Assembly: GCF_023634805.2 (NCBI RefSeq)
Contig: NZ_CP106881.1
Span: 2,772,001-2,836,000, forward strand
Origin: Comamonas endophytica
GTDB taxonomy: Bacteria; Pseudomonadota; Gammaproteobacteria; Burkholderiales; Burkholderiaceae_C
DNA length: 64,000 bases
Direction of reading: 5' to 3'
Shown here: positions 51,980 to 60,210 of the stretch, in pieces
Position numbering within the stretch: the stretch's first letter is position 1
Layout of the letters: each line of letters opens with the position of its first letter
The notes under the pieces: model-generated
Seen by the model: the letters and a program-made list of their open reading frames with translations, nothing else
What the model was told of the DNA's origin: nothing
Databases searched by the model: none
Position numbers and translations under genes: made by a program

Positions 51980-54900
51980 TCAAGGCTCATAAGCCATTAA
52001 CCCATCCACATCCGTGAACTTGCCATAGATAGCGGGGTTCTCTCCCACTGCCAGCGCCTTGAAATGCGCTGTGCCGCACCTGATCTTGCCGCCCTCCCGG
52101 TCGCGCAGGTCATCGTCAAACAGGCTGCTCTTGGTTTCCACCACGAAGTACAGGTGCTCGTGCCCCTCGCGCTCCACCAGCACGGCCCAGTCGGGGTTGT
52201 AGCTACCCAAGGGGGTTGGTACTTTGAACCAACCGGGAAGCTTGGCATACACCTTGACCGCGTGGTTCTTCTCCAGCTGGTCTGCAAACTTCCATTCCAC
52301 GGCTGAATCAATGGCTACGTGTTCGTAAACTGACTTTTCGGCATCCACGCGGGCGCTGTGCTCGTTCAGGTAGCCCATCAACACGTTCTTGGGATCTTCG
52401 AATAGCTCTTGTGCCCAGTAGGCTTCCTCTCCTAGTCGCTGGTACTTGATGCCGTCCACCAGGGCAAGACGCTTGCAGCGGTTGATGGATTGAGCCGCCA
52501 TCTCGATGAAGTGTTGCGGGTTGCGCTTGAACTCGTTCAGCCGCGTGCTTTCAGTCAAGATGCGGACAATCGTCTTGCGCGTGAGCTGCGTGCGATCTTG
52601 CAGCTCGGTCAGGATGTCGGGTAGCTCGATATCGTTTTCGTTCAACGTGACTGAGTCTGCACCATTTTTTTCAGTGGCATCCACGCCAGACTTCGTAACC
52701 GAGATGCCGGCCTTGCGCCATTGCAGCCGCGTCTTGGCGATCTGTTGCATGTCGTTCAAGGCTTCAATGCACTTCTCAATCAGTTTCTCGTTGTCGAAGT
52801 GCACGCGGTAAGTAGTCTTGTGCTTGATGCGGTCCCACAAGGCCTGGAACTCGGCGCTGACCAACACCGACTTGCGGATGGCAATCTGCCTACGCTCGTC
52901 GGCGTTCTTCACTTCCAGCTTGCCGGATAGCTTTCTCAACACCCCTACGATTTGCGCGCGCTGGGCTTCAAATTCAACAGGCAGCATCAGCATGCCGTCT
53001 TTTAATGCGGTCTTCAGCGCGTCTTGAACCTTGCCCTTGTCCGTGATGTAGCCTTGTGCCTTCAAGTGCGCCCACAAAACCTTTGATGCCTCAAAGCCCA
53101 ATGCAGTAAGCTCCCCGTTTTCTTGCGTCACAGTGATCGCAGAAAAGGCGTGTTGCTTAACGACGCCGAAGTCGATGCCGGCATCCTCATAGTCCTTCTG
53201 CAGCTTCTCTGCGAACTGCTCATAGCTCTCCGTCGCAATCACGGTCAATGTGTTGATCTCAAAACCACGCAGACGCTCGCCTTGCTGGTTCACGCACAGG
53301 CGCAGGCCGCGGCCAATGGTCTGCCGACGCCAGCGTTCTGTCTCACGGGTTGAAAAGTTGCAAATCTGGAAGACGTTGGGGTTGTCCCAACCTTCCTTCA
53401 AGGCAGAGTGTGAGAAGATGAATTTCAGCGGTGACTCGAAGCTCAGCAGCTTTTCCTTGTCGCGCATGATGAGGCTGTAGGTATCGTCATCGGCCGCAGT
53501 GCTGCCGCTTGTGTCCTTCATCATCTCCACCGTTTTGCCGCCCACTTTCTTCTTATCGATAGAGAAGTAGCCGTTGTGTACCTCTCCGGCCGCTGTGCTC
53601 AGGTCAATCTCGTTGAACAGGCTTTGGTAGTCGGGGTGGCGTGCCCATCGCTTGTATTCCTCTTCGAACATCAAGGCGTACTCGCCCTTCACAGCATTGC
53701 CTTGTTCATCGTATTGGCGATACTTGGCCACCTCATCGATGAAGAACAGGCTCAGCACCTTCACGCCCAGTGGGCGCAGGCGCTTCTCCTTGTCGAGGTG
53801 CTCCTTGATCGTTCGGCGGATCATTTCGTGCTGCACGGCGCTGGCGTCCACATCGCCCCAGGCCTCTCCAGCGCGCAAATAGACCTCGCTGCCAGGCACC
53901 TTCAGTTCGATGAACTGGTCGCCCTTTGCGGTGCGTATTTCGCCAATGCGGATGTTCGTGTACATCGGGCGTTTGGTTTCCTGCTCAAGGTCGAAGCCGT
54001 CTTGCACCGTGATGGGTTCGCGGCGCACAACGCCAGCGGCGTTTTCCTTGTCTACCTCAATGCTGGCGGTGATGACTCCCTTCTTGTTGCTCACGGCCAG
54101 CAGCTTCACGTAGGGCTTGTTGCCGCCGCCGTGCACCGTGGCCGCAGCTACCTCAATTTGCTTGACCAGCTTTTGCTCGTAGGCGTCCACTGCATCCAGC
54201 TGATAGACCATGTTGTGTTTGTCTATGTGCGTGGCCGAGTAGCGCAAGGCGCACAGCGGGTTCATGTGGGCCATGGCCTTCTTGCCCTTGCCATCCATGC
54301 CGCCGTCCACACTCTGCGGTTCGTCCACGATCAGGATCGGTCTGGTACTGCGGATCAAATCAATAGGGCGCTCGCCGCCAGTCTTCTCGCTGACCCGGTA
54401 CATCTTGTTCTTCGACTTCTCGCGTCGCTTGGCCTCATCGGACTCTTCTGTCGCAGCTGCGGCCTCGTCGCCAAACTTGTTGATCGCACCCACGGTGATG
54501 ACCATCATTTGAATATTCGGGCTGGTCGCGAAGTTGCGTACCTGGCCTAGCTTCTCTGAGTCGTATTGGAAGAACTCGTAGCCCTTGGCCCCCGGATACA
54601 GGCCCTCGAAGTGCTCGCGGGTGATTTCAAGCGTCTTGTTGACGCCTTCTTTGATCGCGACGGAGGGAACCACCACCACGAACTTGGTGAAGCCGTAGCG
54701 CTGGTTCAGCTCAAATGCCGTGCGCAGATACACATAGGTTTTGCCCGTGCCAGTTTCCATTTCTACGGTGAAGTCCCGCGCCTGCTTCGGTTTCAACGGA
54801 TCAGAGGGTGGCAAGCCGTTGCGCAACTGCACCTTTTGCAGGTTCTCGCTCAGCTCTTCGTCCACGATCAGCTGCAAGGCATTGCCGATGCCGCCTTCAG

Positions 54901-55063
54901 CCGTAAACTGCTTGCCCTCGAAGCTCTGCTGCCCGGAATCGGTCAGGGCGTGTGTCCTAACGGAAAAGACTGAGTGGCAAATCTCCTGACCATGGAACAG
55001 GTCACACACGGCATCAATGGCTGCTTTTTGATAGGGCAGGTCGGGTTCAAAGTGGAGTTTCAT
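51980..55063 (-). CDS. Type III restriction enzyme Res subunit (helicase/nuclease)
   Basis: A 1027-residue SF2 translocase with an endonuclease domain. It shows Walker A METGTGKTYVYLRT (102-115), the DE(A/P)-type motif ILIVDEPQSVDGGMDGKGK, motif III-like LRYSATHIDKHNMVYQLDAV, motif V-like FSHSALKEGWDNPNVFQICNF and motif VI TIGRGLRLCVNQ. The C-terminal PD-(D/E)xK nuclease is NPDWAVLVE .. LYFVVETKS (D958, E976, K978). It works with the Mod gene at 58278-60173 but is separated from it by a helicase gene, unlike classical mod-res pairs. Confidence 0.93.
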   Translation of the reverse strand: MKLHFEPDLPYQKAAIDAVCDLFHGQEICHSVFSVRTHALTDSGQQSFEGKQFTAEGGIGNALQLIVDEELSENLQKVQLRNGLPPSDPLKPKQARDFTVEMETGTGKTYVYLRTAFELNQRYGFTKFVVVVPSVAIKEGVNKTLEITREHFEGLYPGAKGYEFFQYDSEKLGQVRNFATSPNIQMMVITVGAINKFGDEAAAATEESDEAKRREKSKNKMYRVSEKTGGERPIDLIRSTRPILIVDEPQSVDGGMDGKGKKAMAHMNPLCALRYSATHIDKHNMVYQLDAVDAYEQKLVKQIEVAAATVHGGGNKPYVKLLAVSNKKGVITASIEVDKENAAGVVRREPITVQDGFDLEQETKRPMYTNIRIGEIRTAKGDQFIELKVPGSEVYLRAGEAWGDVDASAVQHEMIRRTIKEHLDKEKRLRPLGVKVLSLFFIDEVAKYRQYDEQGNAVKGEYALMFEEEYKRWARHPDYQSLFNEIDLSTAAGEVHNGYFSIDKKKVGGKTVEMMKDTSGSTAADDDTYSLIMRDKEKLLSFESPLKFIFSHSALKEGWDNPNVFQICNFSTRETERWRRQTIGRGLRLCVNQQGERLRGFEINTLTVIATESYEQFAEKLQKDYEDAGIDFGVVKQHAFSAITVTQENGELTALGFEASKVLWAHLKAQGYITDKGKVQDALKTALKDGMLMLPVEFEAQRAQIVGVLRKLSGKLEVKNADERRQIAIRKSVLVSAEFQALWDRIKHKTTYRVHFDNEKLIEKCIEALNDMQQIAKTRLQWRKAGISVTKSGVDATEKNGADSVTLNENDIELPDILTELQDRTQLTRKTIVRILTESTRLNEFKRNPQHFIEMAAQSINRCKRLALVDGIKYQRLGEEAYWAQELFEDPKNVLMGYLNEHSARVDAEKSVYEHVAIDSAVEWKFADQLEKNHAVKVYAKLPGWFKVPTPLGSYNPDWAVLVEREGHEHLYFVVETKSSLFDDDLRDREGGKIRCGTAHFKALAVGENPAIYGKFTDVDGLMAYEP

Positions 55064-55137
55064 GCTTCATACCTTGTTCTGGTCAATGGGCGTAAGCGCA
55101 TGCCAGATTCAAATTCTTTTTTTGTCGAGCGGTCGGG

Positions 55138-58137
55138 TCATGGCTGACCTACCAAATTTTGATAGAGGGTACGCACTTCAGCCAACTGCGGAGCCAGGGC
55201 CTTGATACCAGATAGCAGCACCAGGCTTTGCCGCGCACGTGTGATCCCCACATACAGACGATTGATTTGCGACGCATTACCGAGGTCGTAGCGGTCAACT
55301 CCAGCCAGCAGCACTACATCGAACTCCAAGCCTTTGGAATTTGCCACGTCCGCGAAATGCCGCACATGGCGCCGGGCCAGATTGACCTTTTCTGAAAGTT
55401 CAGCCTCAACCATGCGTTCGCGCAACTCAACCTCAAGGCGCTTGTAGGTCTTTGCTGCTGTGGCGGCATCAGGGAACAGCACGGCCACGGTCTGATGGCG
55501 CTTGGCCGAGGCTAAGGCCTCAACAATTCGTGCGTCCATGGCGTCATCCGTTTCGCACACTTGAATGCGAGGCCGCACTAAGCTTGCGCCTTCTTGTCGC
55601 GCCGTCTCCGCCAAAGCTGTGGAGGGCTTTTTTCCGCCTTGTAAAACAGAACGGAAACTTGCGCTGAACAAAGCCAATCCCGGCGCATCGGCTTGACGAA
55701 GGTTTTGTGTCAGCAGCACGTGAGGCACTGATTGCCCCGGGAAGCAGGCTTTCAAGTCGATGCTGCTGCCATGGTGCAGCTTCTGTGCAATGTCTCCCAC
55801 TACGGTTACGGCTCGGTATTTTGGGTTCGACTGCTCAACCATCAAAAACACCTGCTGTTCGGTGAAATCTTGAACTTCATCGACAAACACAGCTTGATAG
55901 AACGTCAGCTCCTGCAGTTGCCGCAAGCCGCCTTGCTTCAGCCCGCGTCCCACCAAATGACTCAGACACAGCAGAAGGTCGATGTCCTCGTCAGCCAACT
56001 TGAACTTGCTCAACTGCGCATGCAGGCGCTTTGCCAGTGCTGCATCCGGGAACTGGTTGGAAGACTCTTGCAACGCAGTAAGGTACTGGTCGGCCACGCT
56101 GGCCAGGGGCTGCAATAGCTTACGGCGGAGCACGCGGCGGAAGACGGCATCCGGCGTGCTGCTGCGCGGCTGGCCCGGCGCTGATGTCTCGACCGTTGCG
56201 TCCGCGTCGTCATCAGTCAGCTCTTCGTCGCTTTTTCCATCGTCCGTGGGCAAGAGTGGAAGCTTGGCGCGTCCCCAACCAAACATTCGAGGTAAGCGAC
56301 GCAACGAGCCTTCTACCGGCGCGTAGACCAATTCGGTTGCCTCAGGTAAAAGCCGCATGAAAAGGTGGTTCACATCAGAGGCCACGGCGTAGACATTCTT
56401 GCCCGATGGTTCGCGTGCAATGACCTTGCCCGAAGTCATCAACGCCCGCGTCTCTTCAGACCATGCCAAGGATTCGCCGGTGGTGGTGAGCAACTGCAAA
56501 GTTGGGTCTATGGGGCCATCCGCATCGATAAATACTAGTCGCTGGCCCGAGACGAAGTACAACGCCGCCTTGCGCTCCACCAGTTTGCGTGCCAAAGCGT
56601 TTTCATCGTTTGCAAACAAGACTTGATCATCAACGCGAGTCCAAATCACCTTGGCACCCATCACGCGCTTGCGAACATCTTCCACTTTGTTCAGCAGTCG
56701 TAGTGCAAGCCGGTCTAACGCAAAGGTGCCCGGGCGCGGGGACTGGGCTAGCTCGGTGGAGATTTGTTGTAGGTCTTGTTGCAAGTATTCAAGCGCAACG
56801 TTGGCAACTCGCACGACCTTCGCTCGTGCAGCGGGCTCAAACGGTTCGGCTAGCTCTGATGCGCTGGGCAGAACGTCAGTCAGCCGGGCCGCAATTTGCC
56901 TGGCAATTGCCTGGTCTGCCGAATGCAACCATTGCATGGTTGACGCTGCGTGAGCCTCCCGAGCCTCAGCGAAACCAACCCACCGGCGGCCCGGCACCGG
57001 GCTACTGGTCAGGCGGCGGTGCTCCCGAAGTCGGGTTTGCAGTTCTTTGTATTCATGCACCGGAAGGTTGGGCAAGTCGATGCGGCGGCAAGTTTCTTGC
57101 AGATACTGAATCAGCTCTCCAGTACGTACAAAGCCAACGCAACTTTCTTGTGAAAACTGCCCGGCAAAATCCGCAGACCAGTAATCTTGGTCTTGCCCCA
57201 CAACATCGCGGAACAACTGTTCATCGGTCACGCTCGCTGCATTGAAAGTGGTCAGCATCTTCATGCGGCCCAACGCAGCCGAAGTCTTGCCAGAGCCTGC
57301 AATCCCTTCCACAAACATTGCGCCTACTGGGGAGCGAGCAATGATCTGGTTTTGTTCAACGGTTTGATGCGTGAAGAAGCGCTCGCTCAGGCCGAAATAT
57401 TCTTCCTGCTTCACTGGCGGCTCATCAAGATTCCCGTCCTCGTCGCCATCAATCTCCAGTTCGGTGTCGAAATCATCAGAGTCATCCACCACGACGAACT
57501 CTGCAATCTGCACCTCGGCAGGTGGCAGTTCAACCGGCGTAGCTTGCATAACTGGCGCGCTAGGAACAATGACCTGTATCGAAGGTTCTCCGGCTGGCGT
57601 CGTTGGCTTTGCTGCTCCTTTTTTACCAATGAAAGCACGCAAGTCCGAAACAACGTCTTTGCCTCCGTTGTCATCTGAGATGCGCATGTGCAGGAAGTTG
57701 CGCACATTGGGCTCGAAATCTGGGCCACCATAGCGGTCAAACGAGCGCGTCTCAATGATGCGGTAGTCGCCCCAGCGTTTGCTATGCCCTTCATAGCCCG
57801 GCTGGAAGAAAGTGGCCACGCGGCCCACCGCTGAGTGGGGCGTACAGTAACCAGATGCCTCGTTTGGATACACGGCCTCTGTGGAGCTCAAACGAAACTC
57901 TAAGCGGCCCTTCAACTCCGTTTCGATGACCACCGTTTTTGCATAGGCATTTCGTCGAAGTTGCTTGTATAAGGACGTGCTGGAATGCGACACGTACCCG
58001 CTTGTGTCCGCGAAACCACCTAAAGCATTGAGGTTCTGATCGTCGAAGATCATCCGGTCGGCGTAGTCGATCACGCCTTCCAGAACGGTGATCTCTTCTG
58101 CGCTGTATTCGCGCTTATCGTTATCGGTCAGAGCCAT
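55138..58137 (-). CDS. UvrD/Rep-like SF1 helicase with unknown N-terminal domain
   Basis: A 999-residue protein. The first ~170 residues (ITVLEGVIDYADRMIFDDQN .. GYVSHSSTSLYKQL .. RIIETRSFDRYGGPDFEPN) match nothing I know. They are followed by an acidic linker (VVDDSDDFDTELEIDGDEDG). The helicase part has Walker A EGIAGSGKTSAALG (278-285), Walker B AVFVDEVQDFTEQQ, VVGDIAQKLHHG, NSKGLEFDVVLLAG and LYVGITRARQSLVLLS. GGGAGA lies a few bases before the ATG at 58137. It is inserted between Mod and Res, so it is probably a functional partner of the restriction system. Confidence 0.85.
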   Translation of the reverse strand: MALTDNDKREYSAEEITVLEGVIDYADRMIFDDQNLNALGGFADTSGYVSHSSTSLYKQLRRNAYAKTVVIETELKGRLEFRLSSTEAVYPNEASGYCTPHSAVGRVATFFQPGYEGHSKRWGDYRIIETRSFDRYGGPDFEPNVRNFLHMRISDDNGGKDVVSDLRAFIGKKGAAKPTTPAGEPSIQVIVPSAPVMQATPVELPPAEVQIAEFVVVDDSDDFDTELEIDGDEDGNLDEPPVKQEEYFGLSERFFTHQTVEQNQIIARSPVGAMFVEGIAGSGKTSAALGRMKMLTTFNAASVTDEQLFRDVVGQDQDYWSADFAGQFSQESCVGFVRTGELIQYLQETCRRIDLPNLPVHEYKELQTRLREHRRLTSSPVPGRRWVGFAEAREAHAASTMQWLHSADQAIARQIAARLTDVLPSASELAEPFEPAARAKVVRVANVALEYLQQDLQQISTELAQSPRPGTFALDRLALRLLNKVEDVRKRVMGAKVIWTRVDDQVLFANDENALARKLVERKAALYFVSGQRLVFIDADGPIDPTLQLLTTTGESLAWSEETRALMTSGKVIAREPSGKNVYAVASDVNHLFMRLLPEATELVYAPVEGSLRRLPRMFGWGRAKLPLLPTDDGKSDEELTDDDADATVETSAPGQPRSSTPDAVFRRVLRRKLLQPLASVADQYLTALQESSNQFPDAALAKRLHAQLSKFKLADEDIDLLLCLSHLVGRGLKQGGLRQLQELTFYQAVFVDEVQDFTEQQVFLMVEQSNPKYRAVTVVGDIAQKLHHGSSIDLKACFPGQSVPHVLLTQNLRQADAPGLALFSASFRSVLQGGKKPSTALAETARQEGASLVRPRIQVCETDDAMDARIVEALASAKRHQTVAVLFPDAATAAKTYKRLEVELRERMVEAELSEKVNLARRHVRHFADVANSKGLEFDVVLLAGVDRYDLGNASQINRLYVGITRARQSLVLLSGIKALAPQLAEVRTLYQNLVGQP

Positions 58138-58277
58138 GTTTCTCCCATTGTTCGGTCTCAAATGCTATCTGTTAGGCTTTTGATGCGCTGGGCGGCGGCG
58201 GAGGGCAGCTGTCAACCACCGGTTGACGCCTGAGTCCACCTCGCCAATTCCGGCTACGTTGATACGGCATCCCCGCA

Positions 58278-60173
58278 TCACAGGCTTCGTACTTGCTTGA
58301 TGCCGTGCTGTTCTAGGATGGCAGCCAGATTGCTCTTGGCGACATCGTTCTCAAACGCACCGTCGCGGAAAACAACGGTGATGTCACCAGCGGTGTCTTG
58401 TGCCTCTCGCCACGCGGCGATGCCCAAGGCCAAGTGCTCGGCGTCGGCCACTGAAATGTGCTCATCCAAGCACGTCATTAAAGTGCCTCCGCCTACGCTT
58501 TGTACAACCTTGCCCGAGACTTCACGTTGTTCAATCGGAACGCAAAGATCTATTCCGAGTTTAAGCAGTACTTCGTAAAGTATGTCTTCCCTTGAGCGAC
58601 CGGGCTCGATGTGTTCTACGTTCGCCAGCAGTGATCCAGCTAAATCATTTGTATTCGGATTCCAAGACCGAATGTTGGAATCAGCAAGCCGGAAATACCG
58701 AAACCCGAGATCTCCGCCAAACATGGGATTCGCCTCATGCAATGATCGTCCTACTCGACGTAGTCGTTCACTCGTTATATCGGCGATTGTTTCCATCTCA
58801 CCATTGATTTGTGGAAGTTTTTCTGGAAGCTGAACTAGCAAAAATCTTCGGTTTCCGCCATCTTCGAGATTTGCATTGAAAACAGCGTGGCCAGTCGTTC
58901 CAGACCCCGCGAAAAAATCGAGAACGAGATCATTCTCGTTGCTAACCGTAGCCAGTCTGAGCATTCGGTCAATTAGCTTTGTGGGCTTTGGCGTGTCAAA
59001 GGATTCACTTTCCGGAAAAATGGACCTCAACTCGTTCTTAGATGTCCTGTTGCTACCTACGTCCTCTTTCCTCCAGAGCGTCCTAGGCGTGAGGTCGGCG
59101 ACCTCCGAAAGGTACCGTTTAATGCTTGGTCGAGCATCTTTTTTCGGGCCCCACCAAACCCTACCATCTGCATTGAGTTCGCGCAGCCTCTCTTCGGAAA
59201 CACGCCAAAATCGGCCGGGTGGAGGTGAGAAGTGGCGACCAGTAGGGCCCGCAATTGTGTATTGCCCTTTTGAGTAAGGTTTGTTGGCAAAAGGGTCGCC
59301 TGGAATCCATTCTCCCCTTGGGTCAGCATCTGGATTTGAGTAGATGGAATTTGCCTCTTCTGTACGTGGCAATCTGCGCGGTGACCATTCAGGATTCTTT
59401 GAATAAACAAGAACGAAGTCATGATCTTCAGAGAATTGCCGAGCGGTGTTGCGGGGCGAGTCAGCTTTCTCCCAAATCACAGTAGCAGCGAAATTTTCTG
59501 AACCAAAGACCTCGTCCATCACAACCCGAAGGTGGTGTACCTCTCGATCACCAATAGAGATGAAGATTGAGCCGTCGGGATGCAGGAGACTCCGTGCAAG
59601 CTTCAAGCGCGGGTAGATCATGTTCAACCAGTCGGTATGGAATCGGCCGCTGGTGTCCGAATTGCTACTGATTTTCTGGCCGCCTTCTCTCTGGCCTGTG
59701 AGTTCCAGATAGCTCTTAATACTGTCTTGAAAGTTGTCCGGGTAGACAAAATCCTGTCCGGTGTTATATGGCGGGTCGATGTAGATCAGTTTGACCTTGC
59801 CCGCGTAGCTCTTTTGCAGTAACTTTAATACTTCAAGGTTGTCACCCTCAATCATCAGGTTCTGAGTGGTGTCCCAGTTCACGCTCTCTTCGGGGCAAGG
59901 GCGTAACGTGCCGGTGCTGGGCGTCAATGCGATCTGCCGCGCTCGGCGCTTGCCATGCCAATTGAGGCCATACTTTTCTTCTGAGTCTGCAGCGGTAGCA
60001 TCGCCAATCAAGCTTTTCAGTACCTCGACGTTGAGCGTCGCTGTAGTCTTGCCGCCTTGGGTGGTTTCAGTCAACAGTTCGGGGAACAAAGCCTTGAGTT
60101 TGGCGATATTGTCGGTCATGAGGTCGGCACTTTGCGCTTCTGGCGAGTGCGCCTCGATCTTTTGTATTGTCAT
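58278..60173 (-). CDS. Type III-like DNA adenine methyltransferase (Mod)
   Basis: A 631-residue beta-class N6-adenine methyltransferase. Catalytic motif IV is LIYIDPPYNTGQDFVYPDNF (DPPY at 133-136) and comes before the SAM motif LVLDFFAGSGTTGHAVF (417-432), the order of type III Mod enzymes. The stretch between and after them, about 230-420, is the target-recognition part and is visibly more AT-rich in DNA than the two ends of the gene. A Mod-type C-terminal part follows. It should set the recognition sequence for the Res subunit. Confidence 0.93.
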   Translation of the reverse strand: MTIQKIEAHSPEAQSADLMTDNIAKLKALFPELLTETTQGGKTTATLNVEVLKSLIGDATAADSEEKYGLNWHGKRRARQIALTPSTGTLRPCPEESVNWDTTQNLMIEGDNLEVLKLLQKSYAGKVKLIYIDPPYNTGQDFVYPDNFQDSIKSYLELTGQREGGQKISSNSDTSGRFHTDWLNMIYPRLKLARSLLHPDGSIFISIGDREVHHLRVVMDEVFGSENFAATVIWEKADSPRNTARQFSEDHDFVLVYSKNPEWSPRRLPRTEEANSIYSNPDADPRGEWIPGDPFANKPYSKGQYTIAGPTGRHFSPPPGRFWRVSEERLRELNADGRVWWGPKKDARPSIKRYLSEVADLTPRTLWRKEDVGSNRTSKNELRSIFPESESFDTPKPTKLIDRMLRLATVSNENDLVLDFFAGSGTTGHAVFNANLEDGGNRRFLLVQLPEKLPQINGEMETIADITSERLRRVGRSLHEANPMFGGDLGFRYFRLADSNIRSWNPNTNDLAGSLLANVEHIEPGRSREDILYEVLLKLGIDLCVPIEQREVSGKVVQSVGGGTLMTCLDEHISVADAEHLALGIAAWREAQDTAGDITVVFRDGAFENDVAKSNLAAILEQHGIKQVRSL

Positions 60174-60210
60174 GTTGGTATTCTCTCGGTATTCGTCGGT
60201 TCAGGGCTGC

